From assembly GCA_041596215.1 (NCBI GenBank), contig JBFHIZ010000008.1, positions 1 through 64,000 on the forward strand: 64,000 bases of DNA, given 5' to 3'. A program made the position numbers and the translations under genes. The DNA comes from JBFHIZ01 sp041596215. Its GTDB lineage: Bacteria > Bacillota > Clostridia > Lachnospirales > Lachnospiraceae. Each line of letters opens with the position of its first letter. Position 1 is the first letter of the stretch. Under the pieces are notes generated by a model. The model ran no database searches, had not been told where the DNA came from, and saw nothing but the letters and a program-made list of their open reading frames with translations. Shown here in pieces: positions 51,960 through 61,253 of this stretch.

Positions 51960-52910
51960 TTACCTCTCTATAATTTCTAAATTCCTCTCAAATATAGTAC
52001 TTAATTGCATATTTCCAATATATACTCCTGTTGTTTCCCCTTCTACTGAGATTTGTACTTTATTAATATCATTAATCTCAATTAAAGAGTTTACAATCGA
52101 ATAAATCGTTGTTTCTGCCGAAACACCGTCAACCTGTTTTAAAAAATCTTCACTTAAATTCACATAGCATATTTGATCCTTAACGGTAACCCCTAAAACA
52201 GTGGTTTCATTATTTACTGTCGGAAAACTAGTGTCCGTTGCTGGTCCTACAATAATTTGCTCTAATACCAATTTTTCCATTGAAATATTACTGCTATATA
52301 CAAGCGTTCGTTGTACCGGAAGAAGTGCCTCTCCCGTTTCATTGGAAAAATAAATCTGCAATGTTGTTTTTTCATATGAATTCATTTGCGAACCCGTTGT
52401 ATTTATAAATGTATTTTGATCCATTCTTCCAATTACTTGATTATTTGTATTTGTTATAGAACTGCCATCCACAGTAAATAAAACCGATTCCACATAATCT
52501 AATTGAAGTAACGTTTGAACAATTGCAGCTCTAGTCAACACCTCTTTTAAAGGTTCTAATTCTAAATATCCAGTCGTTAAATCTAACATGAGTTGATTCT
52601 TGTCTAAACGGATTTCTTCTACGGAAAAGGAAGAATTAATTGGTCGATTCAGCGTAATTTCTTCTGATGGCAAAGCTAATTGAAGTACCAGTTCATTTAT
52701 AATTTGCTGTGTATCATCCATATCCGTTTCCGTTTGATATGTTGTTTCTATTAAACTTGTATACTCTTTATTTATATAATATACAAAAAGTTCTGTTTGA
52801 TCTGTCTGTGTTTGATTTCTAGCACAAGACATAAGAACAAATGAAATTCCAATAACGAAAAGAACACGAATATATTCTAAATATCGATTCTTCCTTTTTT
52901 TCATTTTCAT
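51960..52910 (-). CDS. GerMN-domain lipoprotein
   Basis: About 316 residues. The signal peptide ends in LMSCA, a lipobox at about residue 30. Two GerMN-type domains follow (about 45-170 and 180-300); the ends LTTGYLELEPLKEVLTRAAIVQTL and LSEDFLKQV...TIYSIVNSLIEI show the repeated pattern seen in GerM of spore germination. I start at ATG 52910 with AAGGA 8 nt upstream; the frame extends 18 nt further. It follows the sensor kinase gene by 33 nt and ends 1 nt before comEC. May be a cell-envelope partner of the kinase. Confidence 0.8.
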   Translation of the reverse strand: MKMKKRKNRYLEYIRVLFVIGISFVLMSCARNQTQTDQTELFVYYINKEYTSLIETTYQTETDMDDTQQIINELVLQLALPSEEITLNRPINSSFSVEEIRLDKNQLMLDLTTGYLELEPLKEVLTRAAIVQTLLQLDYVESVLFTVDGSSITNTNNQVIGRMDQNTFINTTGSQMNSYEKTTLQIYFSNETGEALLPVQRTLVYSSNISMEKLVLEQIIVGPATDTSFPTVNNETTVLGVTVKDQICYVNLSEDFLKQVDGVSAETTIYSIVNSLIEINDINKVQISVEGETTGVYIGNMQLSTIFERNLEIIER

Positions 52911-52943
52911 GACTACCATCCTTCTCATACTTTTTTTATCGTA

Positions 52944-54425
52944 TTATCTTTGGTTCGAAATATAAAACAACGGAACGGTTACCAAAAAATTGGATCCTTC
53001 TCCTAGTTTGCTCTTTACCTTTATATTTCCTTTATGCAATAATATAATATTTCTGGCAATCGATAATCCCAAGCCAGTCCCTCCAATTTCATTGGAACGT
53101 GATTTATCTACCCGATAAAATTTTTCAAAGATTTTTTCCAAGGATTCTGGTGGTATTCCAACCCCAGTATCATGGATTTCTATTGTAAAAACCTGATGAT
53201 CTGCATCAAGTCTGACATAAACATTTCCATCTTCTTGATTATATTTTATAGCATTAATCACTAAGTTAGAAATAGCAAGAGAAAATTTCATCTCATCAAT
53301 ATCAGCTACCACTTGACAAGTACTTTCAAAAATCAGTTCTACTTTTTGTTTCTTAGCAATTGGGAAAAGTTGCTTCAACACTTTATTAATCGTTTCATTT
53401 ATTGATACAGATTCTAAATGTAAAGAATCTTCCTTTGCATCTAATTTCACTAACTCCAATAAATCATTAATAATTTCATTTTCCCTTTCAACTTCATTTG
53501 CAATGTCAACCATAAACTCCTGATATAATTCATTAGATACATTTTCTTGTGCAAGTAACGAATCTGCAAGAACCTTTATCGATGTTAAAGGTGTTTTTAA
53601 TTCATGTGATACATTAGAAACAAATTCTTTTCTTGATTCATCTATTTTTCTGCTTTTTGCTAAAATCTTATTAAACGTAGCAATAATTTGCGATGTTTCA
53701 GCATAATTGGGAACATCTAATATTTCATCTACAATCCCAGCGTCCACTTTGATAATCGATTCTGAAATTCGATTAAAAGGCTTAACAATCAGTCTTACCA
53801 AAATCAAATTGACTCCAACAAGGCAAATCATAATAATACTAGCCAAAATATAAGCATTTCTATTTAAAACTTCCATACTTCTAGAAATACTTTCGGTAGA
53901 AACTGAAATCAATAAAACACCGTTTATTTTTTCCACTTCTGTATTATCTTCTAAAAATATTTTTTCACGAATTGGCACAGAAAGTTCGATAAAATTATTA
54001 TTTCCGTCATAATATGTCGTTTCCGTTCCGGAAAAACATTTCAATATTTCTTCTGCAATAATTGTTTTCCCTTGATTAATTCCATAGGTATCTTTAATTA
54101 TTTTTAAATCCCCATTAATAACAAGCACCCGGCCTTCATAAAGTGTAGACAACTGTTCCAATTCCGCATTAATAACATCCGAAGATGCATCGGATAAATA
54201 ATTATATTTTACAAGATGATTTGCAAGAATACGCATTTGTGTCTGTACTTCACTTGTACGCAACGTGGTAGCACGAATTTCATAACTCTCTACAATACCA
54301 ATACTAATAAGTAGACTGGGAACTAAACCTGAAATCAAAATGACCAACATGATACGTAACTGAAAACTTCGTGTTGCTTTTGATATATAATTTTTGATTT
54401 TTATCAAAAACTTTTCTTTACTCAT
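52944..54425 (-). CDS. Sensor histidine kinase (WalK-like architecture)
   Basis: A 493-residue kinase. Two membrane helices (about 24-44 and 190-212) flank an extracytoplasmic sensor domain; HAMP follows (about 212-265), then the HisKA domain with FVSNVSHELKTPLTSIKV (His at about 276) and the HATPase with NLVINAIKYN, DTGVGIPPE, FYRVDKSRS and GGTGLGLSIA. All catalytic boxes are intact. There is no PAS domain, unlike full WalK. It overlaps the regulator gene by 8 nt. Signal unknown. Confidence 0.9.
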   Translation of the reverse strand: MSKEKFLIKIKNYISKATRSFQLRIMLVILISGLVPSLLISIGIVESYEIRATTLRTSEVQTQMRILANHLVKYNYLSDASSDVINAELEQLSTLYEGRVLVINGDLKIIKDTYGINQGKTIIAEEILKCFSGTETTYYDGNNNFIELSVPIREKIFLEDNTEVEKINGVLLISVSTESISRSMEVLNRNAYILASIIMICLVGVNLILVRLIVKPFNRISESIIKVDAGIVDEILDVPNYAETSQIIATFNKILAKSRKIDESRKEFVSNVSHELKTPLTSIKVLADSLLAQENVSNELYQEFMVDIANEVERENEIINDLLELVKLDAKEDSLHLESVSINETINKVLKQLFPIAKKQKVELIFESTCQVVADIDEMKFSLAISNLVINAIKYNQEDGNVYVRLDADHQVFTIEIHDTGVGIPPESLEKIFEKFYRVDKSRSNEIGGTGLGLSIARNIILLHKGNIKVKSKLGEGSNFLVTVPLFYISNQR

Positions 54426-55101
54426 AAAAGTATCCTACACCCCATTTTGTATGTACATATTTTGGTTCACTTGGGTCTTTTTCAATTTTTTCACGTAATC
54501 TGCGAATATGAACATCCACGGTTCGAACATCTCCTGGATAGTCCTCACCCCAAATTGCATATAACAATTTTGCACGACTATATACTTTGTTCGGATTTTT
54601 TGTCAATAATAATAACAACTCAAATTCTTTTACCGTCAAATTTATTTCTTTTTCTTCGATAAAGCAACGTTTTCCTTCTATATCTAATAATAAATCTCCA
54701 ATTTTAAAAATATTTGGATTTTTGTTCTCCACTCGTTGATCAATTCGACGAATAATTGCATTCATACGGGCTTTCACTTCTGAAATATTAAATGGTTTCG
54801 TGATGTAATCATCCGCACCATACTCTAATCCAGAAATAATATCGTCATCCTCTCCCTTTGCAGTCAACATAATAATTGGAACAGAAGAAGACTCCCGAAT
54901 TTTTTGACAAACTTCAAATCCATTTAATTTAGGAAGCATAATATCTAATAAAATAAGATTATACGTATTCGCATTTGCTTTTTGTAATGCTTCTTCCCCA
55001 TCATATGCTGTATCTACATACATTCCATCTTGTTCTAAACTAAACTTAATACCCTTTACAATCAACTTTTCATCATCTACTACTAAAATCTTTAAACTCA
55101 T
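54418..55101 (-). CDS. OmpR/PhoB-family response regulator
   Basis: A 227-residue regulator. The receiver domain has VVDDEKL (acidic pair), LLDIMLPKLNG with the phosphoacceptor Asp (about 52), MLTAKG and YITKPFN with the Lys; the C-terminal winged helix has LTVKEFELLLLL and DVRTVDVHIRRLREKIE. It forms a two-component pair with the overlapping kinase gene. OmpR/PhoB members bind direct repeats; one such repeat lies at 33569-33585 before the three-adaptor operon, though no link is shown. Confidence 0.92.
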   Translation of the reverse strand: MSLKILVVDDEKLIVKGIKFSLEQDGMYVDTAYDGEEALQKANANTYNLILLDIMLPKLNGFEVCQKIRESSSVPIIMLTAKGEDDDIISGLEYGADDYITKPFNISEVKARMNAIIRRIDQRVENKNPNIFKIGDLLLDIEGKRCFIEEKEINLTVKEFELLLLLTKNPNKVYSRAKLLYAIWGEDYPGDVRTVDVHIRRLREKIEKDPSEPKYVHTKWGVGYFYE

Positions 55102-55113
55102 TCTTTCTCCTTT

Positions 55114-55725
55114 TTACTCCACCCTAATATATTCTTTTATTTTCTCATAGGTAGCCGTTTTAATACCTTCTACCATCATAATTTCTTCTACGTCCGAAAA
55201 TCTACCTTTCTCCACTCGATATGCAATAATTGCCTTTGCTTTCACCTCACCTACTCCTGGAATTTCTTGCAATTTCGCTTCCGACGCGGTATTTATATTT
55301 ATTGTACCATCCTTCTCTTCTGCTTGCCTCGAAGATTCCATTTCCTTTGTTGGAATCACAATTTTTAGCCCATCAAAAATAAAATCCGCCAAATTAACAA
55401 CTTCTTCATCCGCCAATATCGTATATCCACCAGCTTCCATTACTACATCATATACTCTAGCAGTATCTTTTACTCGGTATACACCAGGATTTTTTACTTC
55501 TCCACATATATATACATAAATATAGGAACTTTCTTCTACATCCTTATCCATTTCTTCTGTAATATTTTCTGTTCCCTCTAAATCTTCCGTAGTAGAAAAT
55601 ACGTCCTCATAATTTCTAACTACCGTTTCGGTATTAAGCATTACGGTTTCCTTCATACTACAACCCATAGCAAAAACGGAAAATGCAAATCCCACCAAGA
55701 AAAATCGTCTTTTTTTAATCCACAT
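55114..55725 (-). CDS. ComEA-like lipoprotein, SLBB and helix-hairpin-helix
   Basis: A 203-residue protein. Signal peptide with lipobox AMGC (about residue 22); an acidic linker; an SLBB domain (about 68-130, YICGEVKNPGVYRV); and a C-terminal double HhH (about 140-203, INTASEAKLQEIPGVGEVKAKAIIAY). This is the ComEA layout for binding incoming DNA outside the membrane, except that the anchor is a lipid rather than a membrane helix. It is first in the ten-gene operon that also carries comEC. Confidence 0.88.
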   Translation of the reverse strand: MWIKKRRFFLVGFAFSVFAMGCSMKETVMLNTETVVRNYEDVFSTTEDLEGTENITEEMDKDVEESSYIYVYICGEVKNPGVYRVKDTARVYDVVMEAGGYTILADEEVVNLADFIFDGLKIVIPTKEMESSRQAEEKDGTININTASEAKLQEIPGVGEVKAKAIIAYRVEKGRFSDVEEIMMVEGIKTATYEKIKEYIRVE

Positions 55726-55838
55726 ATATAGCCTCCTGTCATTCCAGGCGCCCTTCTATACATATCTTATATATTAAAATATTTTATTCGTAATAACAAG
55801 TAGCATCTTATACATATTATTTAAAAAAACAACAAAAA

Positions 55839-55868
55839 AACTTTCGATGTAATAAGTCATCAAAAGTT
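55839..55868 (-). terminator. Terminator of the arginine operon
   Basis: Minus strand AACTTTTGATG, a 8-base loop, CATCGAAAGTT, then a run of Ts; 36 nt after the solute-binding gene stop. Confidence 0.8.
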
Positions 55869-55903
55869 CTTTGTTTATTTTCATTTTCTATATCAGCTAT
55901 ATT

Positions 55904-57397
55904 TTAATCATCCGAATATTCTAAATATTCCTCTTCTTCTTCTTGTATAATAATGGTTTCTTCTGTATATTCTTCGCCTGTCACTTGTGTCATAATCTGT
56001 TCCGACAATTCTTTTAACAAAAAATTTACATCGTCCCCACCCCAAGCCTTTGTAAATACAATTTCTAACTGCATCCAATAATTACTAGCTTCAATCATTT
56101 TCGTAACAGGAACTGAATTTTCGTATTCCGTCGCTGCCGCCGTTAAATTTTCATTTTCAAAAACGACTTGCTTTGATGCAGGAACTTTTCCCGTTCGAGC
56201 ATATAAGGAATTTGCCAAGTCAAAAGCAATATATTTTGCAAATGCATTTGCCGCATCCTTATTTTCTGAATATCCATTAATAGCCACTGTATTTGTTACT
56301 GACATACCTGCTGATTGTATTTCATCATTAATCATTGGTATTTCCATCATCCCATAATCATATATAAAAGTACCTTCTTCTTTGCTTAATTCTAATTTTT
56401 CAATGGCATCCGTAGTAACAACACTATATAAAATTTTTCCAGCAATGAATTCATCCAATACGTCTTCATAACTAATCTCTTCCGTATCAATGGCAAAGAA
56501 TTGATTTAATAATTGATACACTTCCAAACTCTTTATTGCATTTTCATTATAAATATCAATATAATCTGCATCATCTCCATTTATACCTCCAACATCCGTT
56601 GAAGCTCCAATAAAGAAATAATTATAAAAAATATCTGTGACATCCCATCTAAAAATTGCTTCCATATTTTCTGGTGCATCATATGTATTTGCAAAAATCA
56701 AGATTTCATCAATACTCTTCGGTAAAATCGCCTCTATTTTTGCATCCATTTCTTCTTCCGATAATTCCGTCGCTATTTCTTCCTCATTACTTATTTCCTC
56801 TGTATTTTCCACTGTCTCTGCCGTATCCACAGAAATTTCTTCTCCAGCATTGTCCGTTTCCTCTGTACTATTTTGCAAACTAGCATACACATAATCTTCC
56901 AAATACGTTTTATTATACAAAAAAACTCCCGTTTCAAAAGAAAGTGGATATCCTACCACTTTATCTCTACAAGACACTGCATGCAATGCCACTTCTGGAT
57001 AATTAATGTTCGTCACAATAACGTTTGTATCTTTAATTTCACAAGCAGTTCCAGATAAATACGCTTTTTCAAGCAAATCATTGGAAACAATATATGCATC
57101 TGGTGCTTCTAAAGAATCCAAAGAAGCATTATATATATTTTCAATATACTCTAACCCTGAAACCATTTTAGGAACTACACGAATATCAGTTTCCTCATAA
57201 AAAGATACTGCCGCACTATTTATATAATCTGACATTGCATCATCCGTATACCAAAAAGTGATGGTTTGCTTTGGCATAATTAATGATTGCATTTCCGGTT
57301 CAACTTGTACCGGTTGGGAAGCTACTCCTACAAAAAACAAAGACACTGCCATTGCAAATATAAGTATTAAGGAAATTGTTTTTTTATGTGAATCCAT
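55904..57397 (-). CDS. Orphan extracellular solute-binding protein with acidic insert and tail
   Basis: A 497-residue protein of the sugar-type (MalE-like) solute-binding family: TITFWYTDD near the start, VGYPLSFETGVFLYNK (about 145-160), a late ANAFAKYIAFDLANSLYARTGKVPASK. The signal/anchor helix (about 7-27) has no lipobox. Two oddities: an acidic insert (about 173-222, rich in Glu/Thr/Asn) that breaks the first lobe, and a poly-Glu C-terminal tail. No permease or ATPase is near. It starts 13 nt after the argD stop and precedes the terminator, so it is the last gene of the arginine operon. Ligand unknown. Confidence 0.8.
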   Translation of the reverse strand: MDSHKKTISLILIFAMAVSLFFVGVASQPVQVEPEMQSLIMPKQTITFWYTDDAMSDYINSAAVSFYEETDIRVVPKMVSGLEYIENIYNASLDSLEAPDAYIVSNDLLEKAYLSGTACEIKDTNVIVTNINYPEVALHAVSCRDKVVGYPLSFETGVFLYNKTYLEDYVYASLQNSTEETDNAGEEISVDTAETVENTEEISNEEEIATELSEEEMDAKIEAILPKSIDEILIFANTYDAPENMEAIFRWDVTDIFYNYFFIGASTDVGGINGDDADYIDIYNENAIKSLEVYQLLNQFFAIDTEEISYEDVLDEFIAGKILYSVVTTDAIEKLELSKEEGTFIYDYGMMEIPMINDEIQSAGMSVTNTVAINGYSENKDAANAFAKYIAFDLANSLYARTGKVPASKQVVFENENLTAAATEYENSVPVTKMIEASNYWMQLEIVFTKAWGGDDVNFLLKELSEQIMTQVTGEEYTEETIIIQEEEEEYLEYSDD

Positions 57398-57410
57398 TTA
57401 TCGTTCTCCT

Positions 57411-58619
57411 TTAGACGTCTAAGCATTCCTTTAAAATAGAAATCATTTGATCCACATCTGTCTTCGTGATAATAAGTGGTGGAACAAAACGAATAACGTT
57501 TGGACCTGCATTAATTAATACCAGTCCATTCTCTAACGCTTTCGACAAAATTGGTGCAACTGGTTTAGAAAATTCCAATGCTTGCATAAGACCCATTCCT
57601 CTTCTGCAAGTAATAAAATCATAGTTATCAGAAAGCAAATCTAACTGTTTCTCCAAATACGCTCCTACCAACGTCACATTTTCTATTATATGTAATTTCT
57701 CAAATAAATCAAGAACTTTATTCACTGCTGCTCCCGCTAATGGATTTCCTCCATATGTTGTTCCGTGGTCTCCTGCAACCAAAGAAGATGCGCTAACTTT
57801 CTCATTTAACAAAAATGCACCGACTGGAATACCCCCACCTAATGCTTTTGCAACCGTCATAATATCAGGTTTTATTCCAAATTTTTGACAGGCAAACATA
57901 CTACCTGTTCTTCCCATACCACATTGAATTTCATCTAAAATCAACAAAATATCTTTTTCTTCACATATATTTTTTATTTTACTTAAAAATTCTTCTGTTG
58001 CAGGTATTACCCCACCTTCTCCTTGCACAGGTTCTAAAATAATTGCACATGTTTTCTCGGTGATTTGTTTTTCCACGCTATCGAAATCATTAAATGTTGC
58101 AAACGATACCTCTCCAAGCATTGGACCAAAGGCTTCTTGATATTTTTTTGTCCCCGTTACCGATAAGGCTCCAAATGTACGACCATGAAAAGAATGTTTC
58201 ATAGCAATAATTTGATGATCCGTAGTTCCATCTTTTAAATATGCATATTTTTTTGCAGCTTTTATCGCTCCTTCTACCGCTTCCGCACCAGAGTTTGTGA
58301 AAAAAACGCGATCCATTCCTGCTACTTTTTTTAACTTCTTAGCAGCTTCAATTGTTGGCACATTGTAAAAATAATTTGATGTGTGTAATAATTTATCCAC
58401 CTGTTCTTTTATTGCTTCGTTGTATTCTTTATTATGATATCCAAAGGCAAACACAGCAATTCCAGCTGCAAAATCCAAATATTTTTTCCCTTCGATATCA
58501 TAAAGATAAACGCCTTCTCCTTTATCAAAAACAACCTGAAATCTGTTATAAGTATGCAAAAGTGCGGATTCTGCTTCTTCAATATAACTTTCCATATTTT
58601 TTAAATCGTTTTTCCCCAT
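57411..58619 (-). CDS. argD: Acetylornithine aminotransferase
   Basis: A 402-residue class III PLP aminotransferase that converts N-acetylglutamate semialdehyde to N-acetylornithine. Motifs are YLDFAAGIAVFAFGYHN, VFFTNSGAEAVEGAIKAAKKY, MKHSFHGRT, LILDEIQCGMGRTG and TVAKALGGGIPVGAFL with the PLP Lys (about 255). It is 39 nt after argB and followed by the orphan solute-binding gene. Confidence 0.93.
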   Translation of the reverse strand: MGKNDLKNMESYIEEAESALLHTYNRFQVVFDKGEGVYLYDIEGKKYLDFAAGIAVFAFGYHNKEYNEAIKEQVDKLLHTSNYFYNVPTIEAAKKLKKVAGMDRVFFTNSGAEAVEGAIKAAKKYAYLKDGTTDHQIIAMKHSFHGRTFGALSVTGTKKYQEAFGPMLGEVSFATFNDFDSVEKQITEKTCAIILEPVQGEGGVIPATEEFLSKIKNICEEKDILLILDEIQCGMGRTGSMFACQKFGIKPDIMTVAKALGGGIPVGAFLLNEKVSASSLVAGDHGTTYGGNPLAGAAVNKVLDLFEKLHIIENVTLVGAYLEKQLDLLSDNYDFITCRRGMGLMQALEFSKPVAPILSKALENGLVLINAGPNVIRFVPPLIITKTDVDQMISILKECLDV

Positions 58620-58658
58620 GTTATCTCCTATCCATTTTCTCGCTATTTTTAAGCAAAA

Positions 58659-59555
58659 TCATTCTTCTAAGTTTGCTGCTTCCTTATCCGAAACTACCAA
58701 TGTTCCAATTCCTTTTTTTGTAAAAATCTCCAAGAGCAAGCAATGTGCAATTCTTCCATCTAAAATATGCACTCGATTCACACCTTCTTCTGCTGCCATA
58801 GAACAATTTAACAATTTAGGCAACATCCCCCCTGTTGCATAACCATCCGCAATAAATTGTTTTACTTCCGTAACGGTCATCCTAGAAACAAATGTACTTT
58901 TATCCTGAATATCTTTATATACGCCTTCAATATCCGTTAAAAAAGCTAATTTTTCAGCTCCCACTGCTTTTGCAATTGCACATGCGGCATCATCCGCATT
59001 TACATTATAAGTGTCTCCATTTTCATCCATTCCAATAGGTGCAACAATTGGAAGATAATCTTTTTCTAACAAATCATGAAGAATTCTAGGATTTACATGT
59101 TTAATATTCCCAACAAATCCAATGTCTTGACCATCCGCATATTTTTTATCAACGGTTATCATCCCACCATCTTTTCCACTAATTCCTATTCCACGAATAC
59201 CAAGTTGCTCCACTAAAGACACCAATTTTTTATTCACTTTATTTAAAACCATTTCAGCCAGTTCCATGGTTTCTGCATCCGTAACTCGTAAACCACTAAT
59301 AAATTCTGCTTTTTTACCAGTTTTTTCCACCCAACGGCTAATTTCCTTGCCGCCGCCATGTACAATAATAGGTTTAAATCCTACCAATTTTAATAATGCA
59401 ACATCCTTAATTACGTTATTTTGCAATTCTTCATTTGCCATTGCACTTCCACCGTACTTAATCACAATCACATTACGATTAAATCTTTGAATATAAGGCA
59501 GTGCTTCAATTAACACTTCTGCTTTTTCTAATACTTTTTCCATATCTTTTGTCAT
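58659..59555 (-). CDS. argB: N-acetylglutamate kinase
   Basis: A 298-residue amino-acid kinase; second step of ornithine synthesis. VIVIKYGGSAM (about 26-36), IIVHGGGKEISRW, FISGLRVTDAETM and VNADDAACAIAKAVGAEKLAFLTDIEGV are family landmarks. N-terminal helix is long enough (LIEALPYIQRFN) for the hexameric, arginine-inhibited form. I start at MTKDMEK because AAGGAG lies 6 nt upstream; the frame extends 24 nt further. 26-nt gap from argJ. Confidence 0.94.
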   Translation of the reverse strand: MTKDMEKVLEKAEVLIEALPYIQRFNRNVIVIKYGGSAMANEELQNNVIKDVALLKLVGFKPIIVHGGGKEISRWVEKTGKKAEFISGLRVTDAETMELAEMVLNKVNKKLVSLVEQLGIRGIGISGKDGGMITVDKKYADGQDIGFVGNIKHVNPRILHDLLEKDYLPIVAPIGMDENGDTYNVNADDAACAIAKAVGAEKLAFLTDIEGVYKDIQDKSTFVSRMTVTEVKQFIADGYATGGMLPKLLNCSMAAEEGVNRVHILDGRIAHCLLLEIFTKKGIGTLVVSDKEAANLEE

Positions 59556-59581
59556 TTTATCTCCTTTAAATACCCACATGT

Positions 59582-60805
59582 TTACGTCCGATAGTCTGCA
59601 TTAATCTTTACATAATCATAAGAAAGATCGCATCCCCATGCTGTTGCATATGCGTCCTTCTCTTTCATATCTACAAGAACTCTTACTTCTTCTGCTGCTA
59701 AGATTTTTGTAGCTTCCTCTTCTGAATAATCGACTGCTTCCCCATCTTTAAAAATAAGAATTTTTCCTTCTTTGCTTTCCATAGATAATACAATTTTATC
59801 AGGATCAAAAGGAACTCCTGCGTAACCTAATGCACATAAAATACGTCCCCAATTGGCATCATGTCCAAAAATTGCCGCCTTCGTCAAGGAAGAACAAATA
59901 ACGGATTTACTTAGTTTTCTAGCATCTTCCTTTGTTTTTGCATGAATTACTTTCGTTTCAAAAAGTGCTGTTGCACCTTCTCCATCACCAGCCACTTTTT
60001 TAGAAAGTTCCACGTTCACATAGTTTAATGCTTGCAAAAAGCGCTCATAATTCTTATCTTTTATTTCAATCTTTTTATTTCCAGCCACTCCATTTGCTAA
60101 AATTAACAAGGTGTCATTTGTGGACATATCTCCGTCGACAGAAACCATGTTAAATGTATCTTGAACATCCGTGCTAAGTGCTTCCTGCAATAATTCTTTT
60201 GAAATGGAAAGATCTGTGGTAAGAAAAGCAAGCATCGTACACATATTTGGATGAATCATTCCAGATCCTTTACACATTCCTCCAATAGTAATTGGTACAC
60301 CATCTAAGTCAAACGTAACCGCAATCTCTTTTGATACAGTATCCGTTGTCATAATTGCTTGTGCCGCAGATGTTCCAGCTTCTAATGAATTTGTTTTTTC
60401 CTTAACAAGTAATTGAATCCCCTCTTTGATTTTTTCCATTGGTAATTGTTTTCCAATGACACCAGTCGAACCCACAAGTATACTATCCTTATTTAGATTT
60501 AGTAATTTCCCTGTTTCAGCCGCCATCTCTTCACAATAAACCATTCCTTGTTGCCCTGTACAAGCATTTGCAATCCCTGAATTAACAACAATCGCCTGTG
60601 TTTTATTTTTGGAAGTAACCACTTGTTTATCCCAAAAAACAGGAGCAGCCTTTACTACATTTGAAGTAAATACTCCTGCCGTTTCACAAGGCATTACACT
60701 ATACACAAGCGCCATATCTTTTCGATTTCTATATTTTATATTTGCTTCTACCCCTGCAGCTTCAAATCCCTTTGCAGCGGTCACTCCACCCGAAATTATT
60801 TTCAT
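59582..60805 (-). CDS. argJ: Bifunctional ornithine acetyltransferase/N-acetylglutamate synthase
   Basis: A 407-residue ArgJ, which transfers acetyl from acetylornithine to glutamate and so recycles it. The autoprocessing site is KGSGMIHPNMCTMLAF (about 182-197), where Thr is the nucleophile of the beta chain. GGVTAAKGFEAAGVEA is at the N-terminus, SVDGDMSTNDT in the middle. Whether it is bifunctional or monofunctional cannot be told from sequence. The ATG overlaps the GNAT stop by 4 nt. Confidence 0.94.
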   Translation of the reverse strand: MKIISGGVTAAKGFEAAGVEANIKYRNRKDMALVYSVMPCETAGVFTSNVVKAAPVFWDKQVVTSKNKTQAIVVNSGIANACTGQQGMVYCEEMAAETGKLLNLNKDSILVGSTGVIGKQLPMEKIKEGIQLLVKEKTNSLEAGTSAAQAIMTTDTVSKEIAVTFDLDGVPITIGGMCKGSGMIHPNMCTMLAFLTTDLSISKELLQEALSTDVQDTFNMVSVDGDMSTNDTLLILANGVAGNKKIEIKDKNYERFLQALNYVNVELSKKVAGDGEGATALFETKVIHAKTKEDARKLSKSVICSSLTKAAIFGHDANWGRILCALGYAGVPFDPDKIVLSMESKEGKILIFKDGEAVDYSEEEATKILAAEEVRVLVDMKEKDAYATAWGCDLSYDYVKINADYRT

Positions 60806-61242
60806 ACCATTTCCTCCAAGTTATCCTTATTTAATACATAAGAATAATAATTTAAATCCTCACGCATACTCCAACCCAATTCTTTCCAGAATAAATTTCC
60901 CACACTGTTTTTTCGAAATGCAATAATAGAGGCTTTTGAAATTCCTTCCTCTTTTAATGCATGCACTGCATGCTCAACCATTTTTTTACCAATTCCCTGT
61001 AATCGGTAATCCGCACCTACACAGACATGATATAAAATCCCCTGTCTTCCATCATGCCCACATAAAACACTTCCCACAATTTTCCCGTCCATCACGGCAA
61101 CAACACTTGTCGTTGGATTTCTTTTTAAAAATTTACCAATTCCTTCTTCGGAATCATCCACGCTCCGCAGTACAAAACCTTGGATCTGTTTCCATAAGGA
61201 TATTACTTCTGGATAATCCTCTATTTTCATTGCTCTTATCAT
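60802..61242 (-). CDS. GNAT acetyltransferase in the arginine operon
   Basis: A 146-residue GNAT enzyme. IRAMKIEDYPEVISLWKQ is the N-terminal beta-alpha pattern; VCVGADYRLQGIGKKMVEHA (about 75-94) has the acetyl-CoA Q/RxxGxG motif; the C-terminus ends NLFWKELGWSMREDLNYYSY. It sits between argC (11 nt) and argJ (4-nt overlap), an embedded position that suggests a role in acetylation in arginine synthesis, perhaps as a short N-acetylglutamate synthase. It may equally be an unrelated small-molecule or protein acetyltransferase. Confidence 0.78.
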   Translation of the reverse strand: MIRAMKIEDYPEVISLWKQIQGFVLRSVDDSEEGIGKFLKRNPTTSVVAVMDGKIVGSVLCGHDGRQGILYHVCVGADYRLQGIGKKMVEHAVHALKEEGISKASIIAFRKNSVGNLFWKELGWSMREDLNYYSYVLNKDNLEEMV

Positions 61243-61253
61243 ATATTCTCAGC

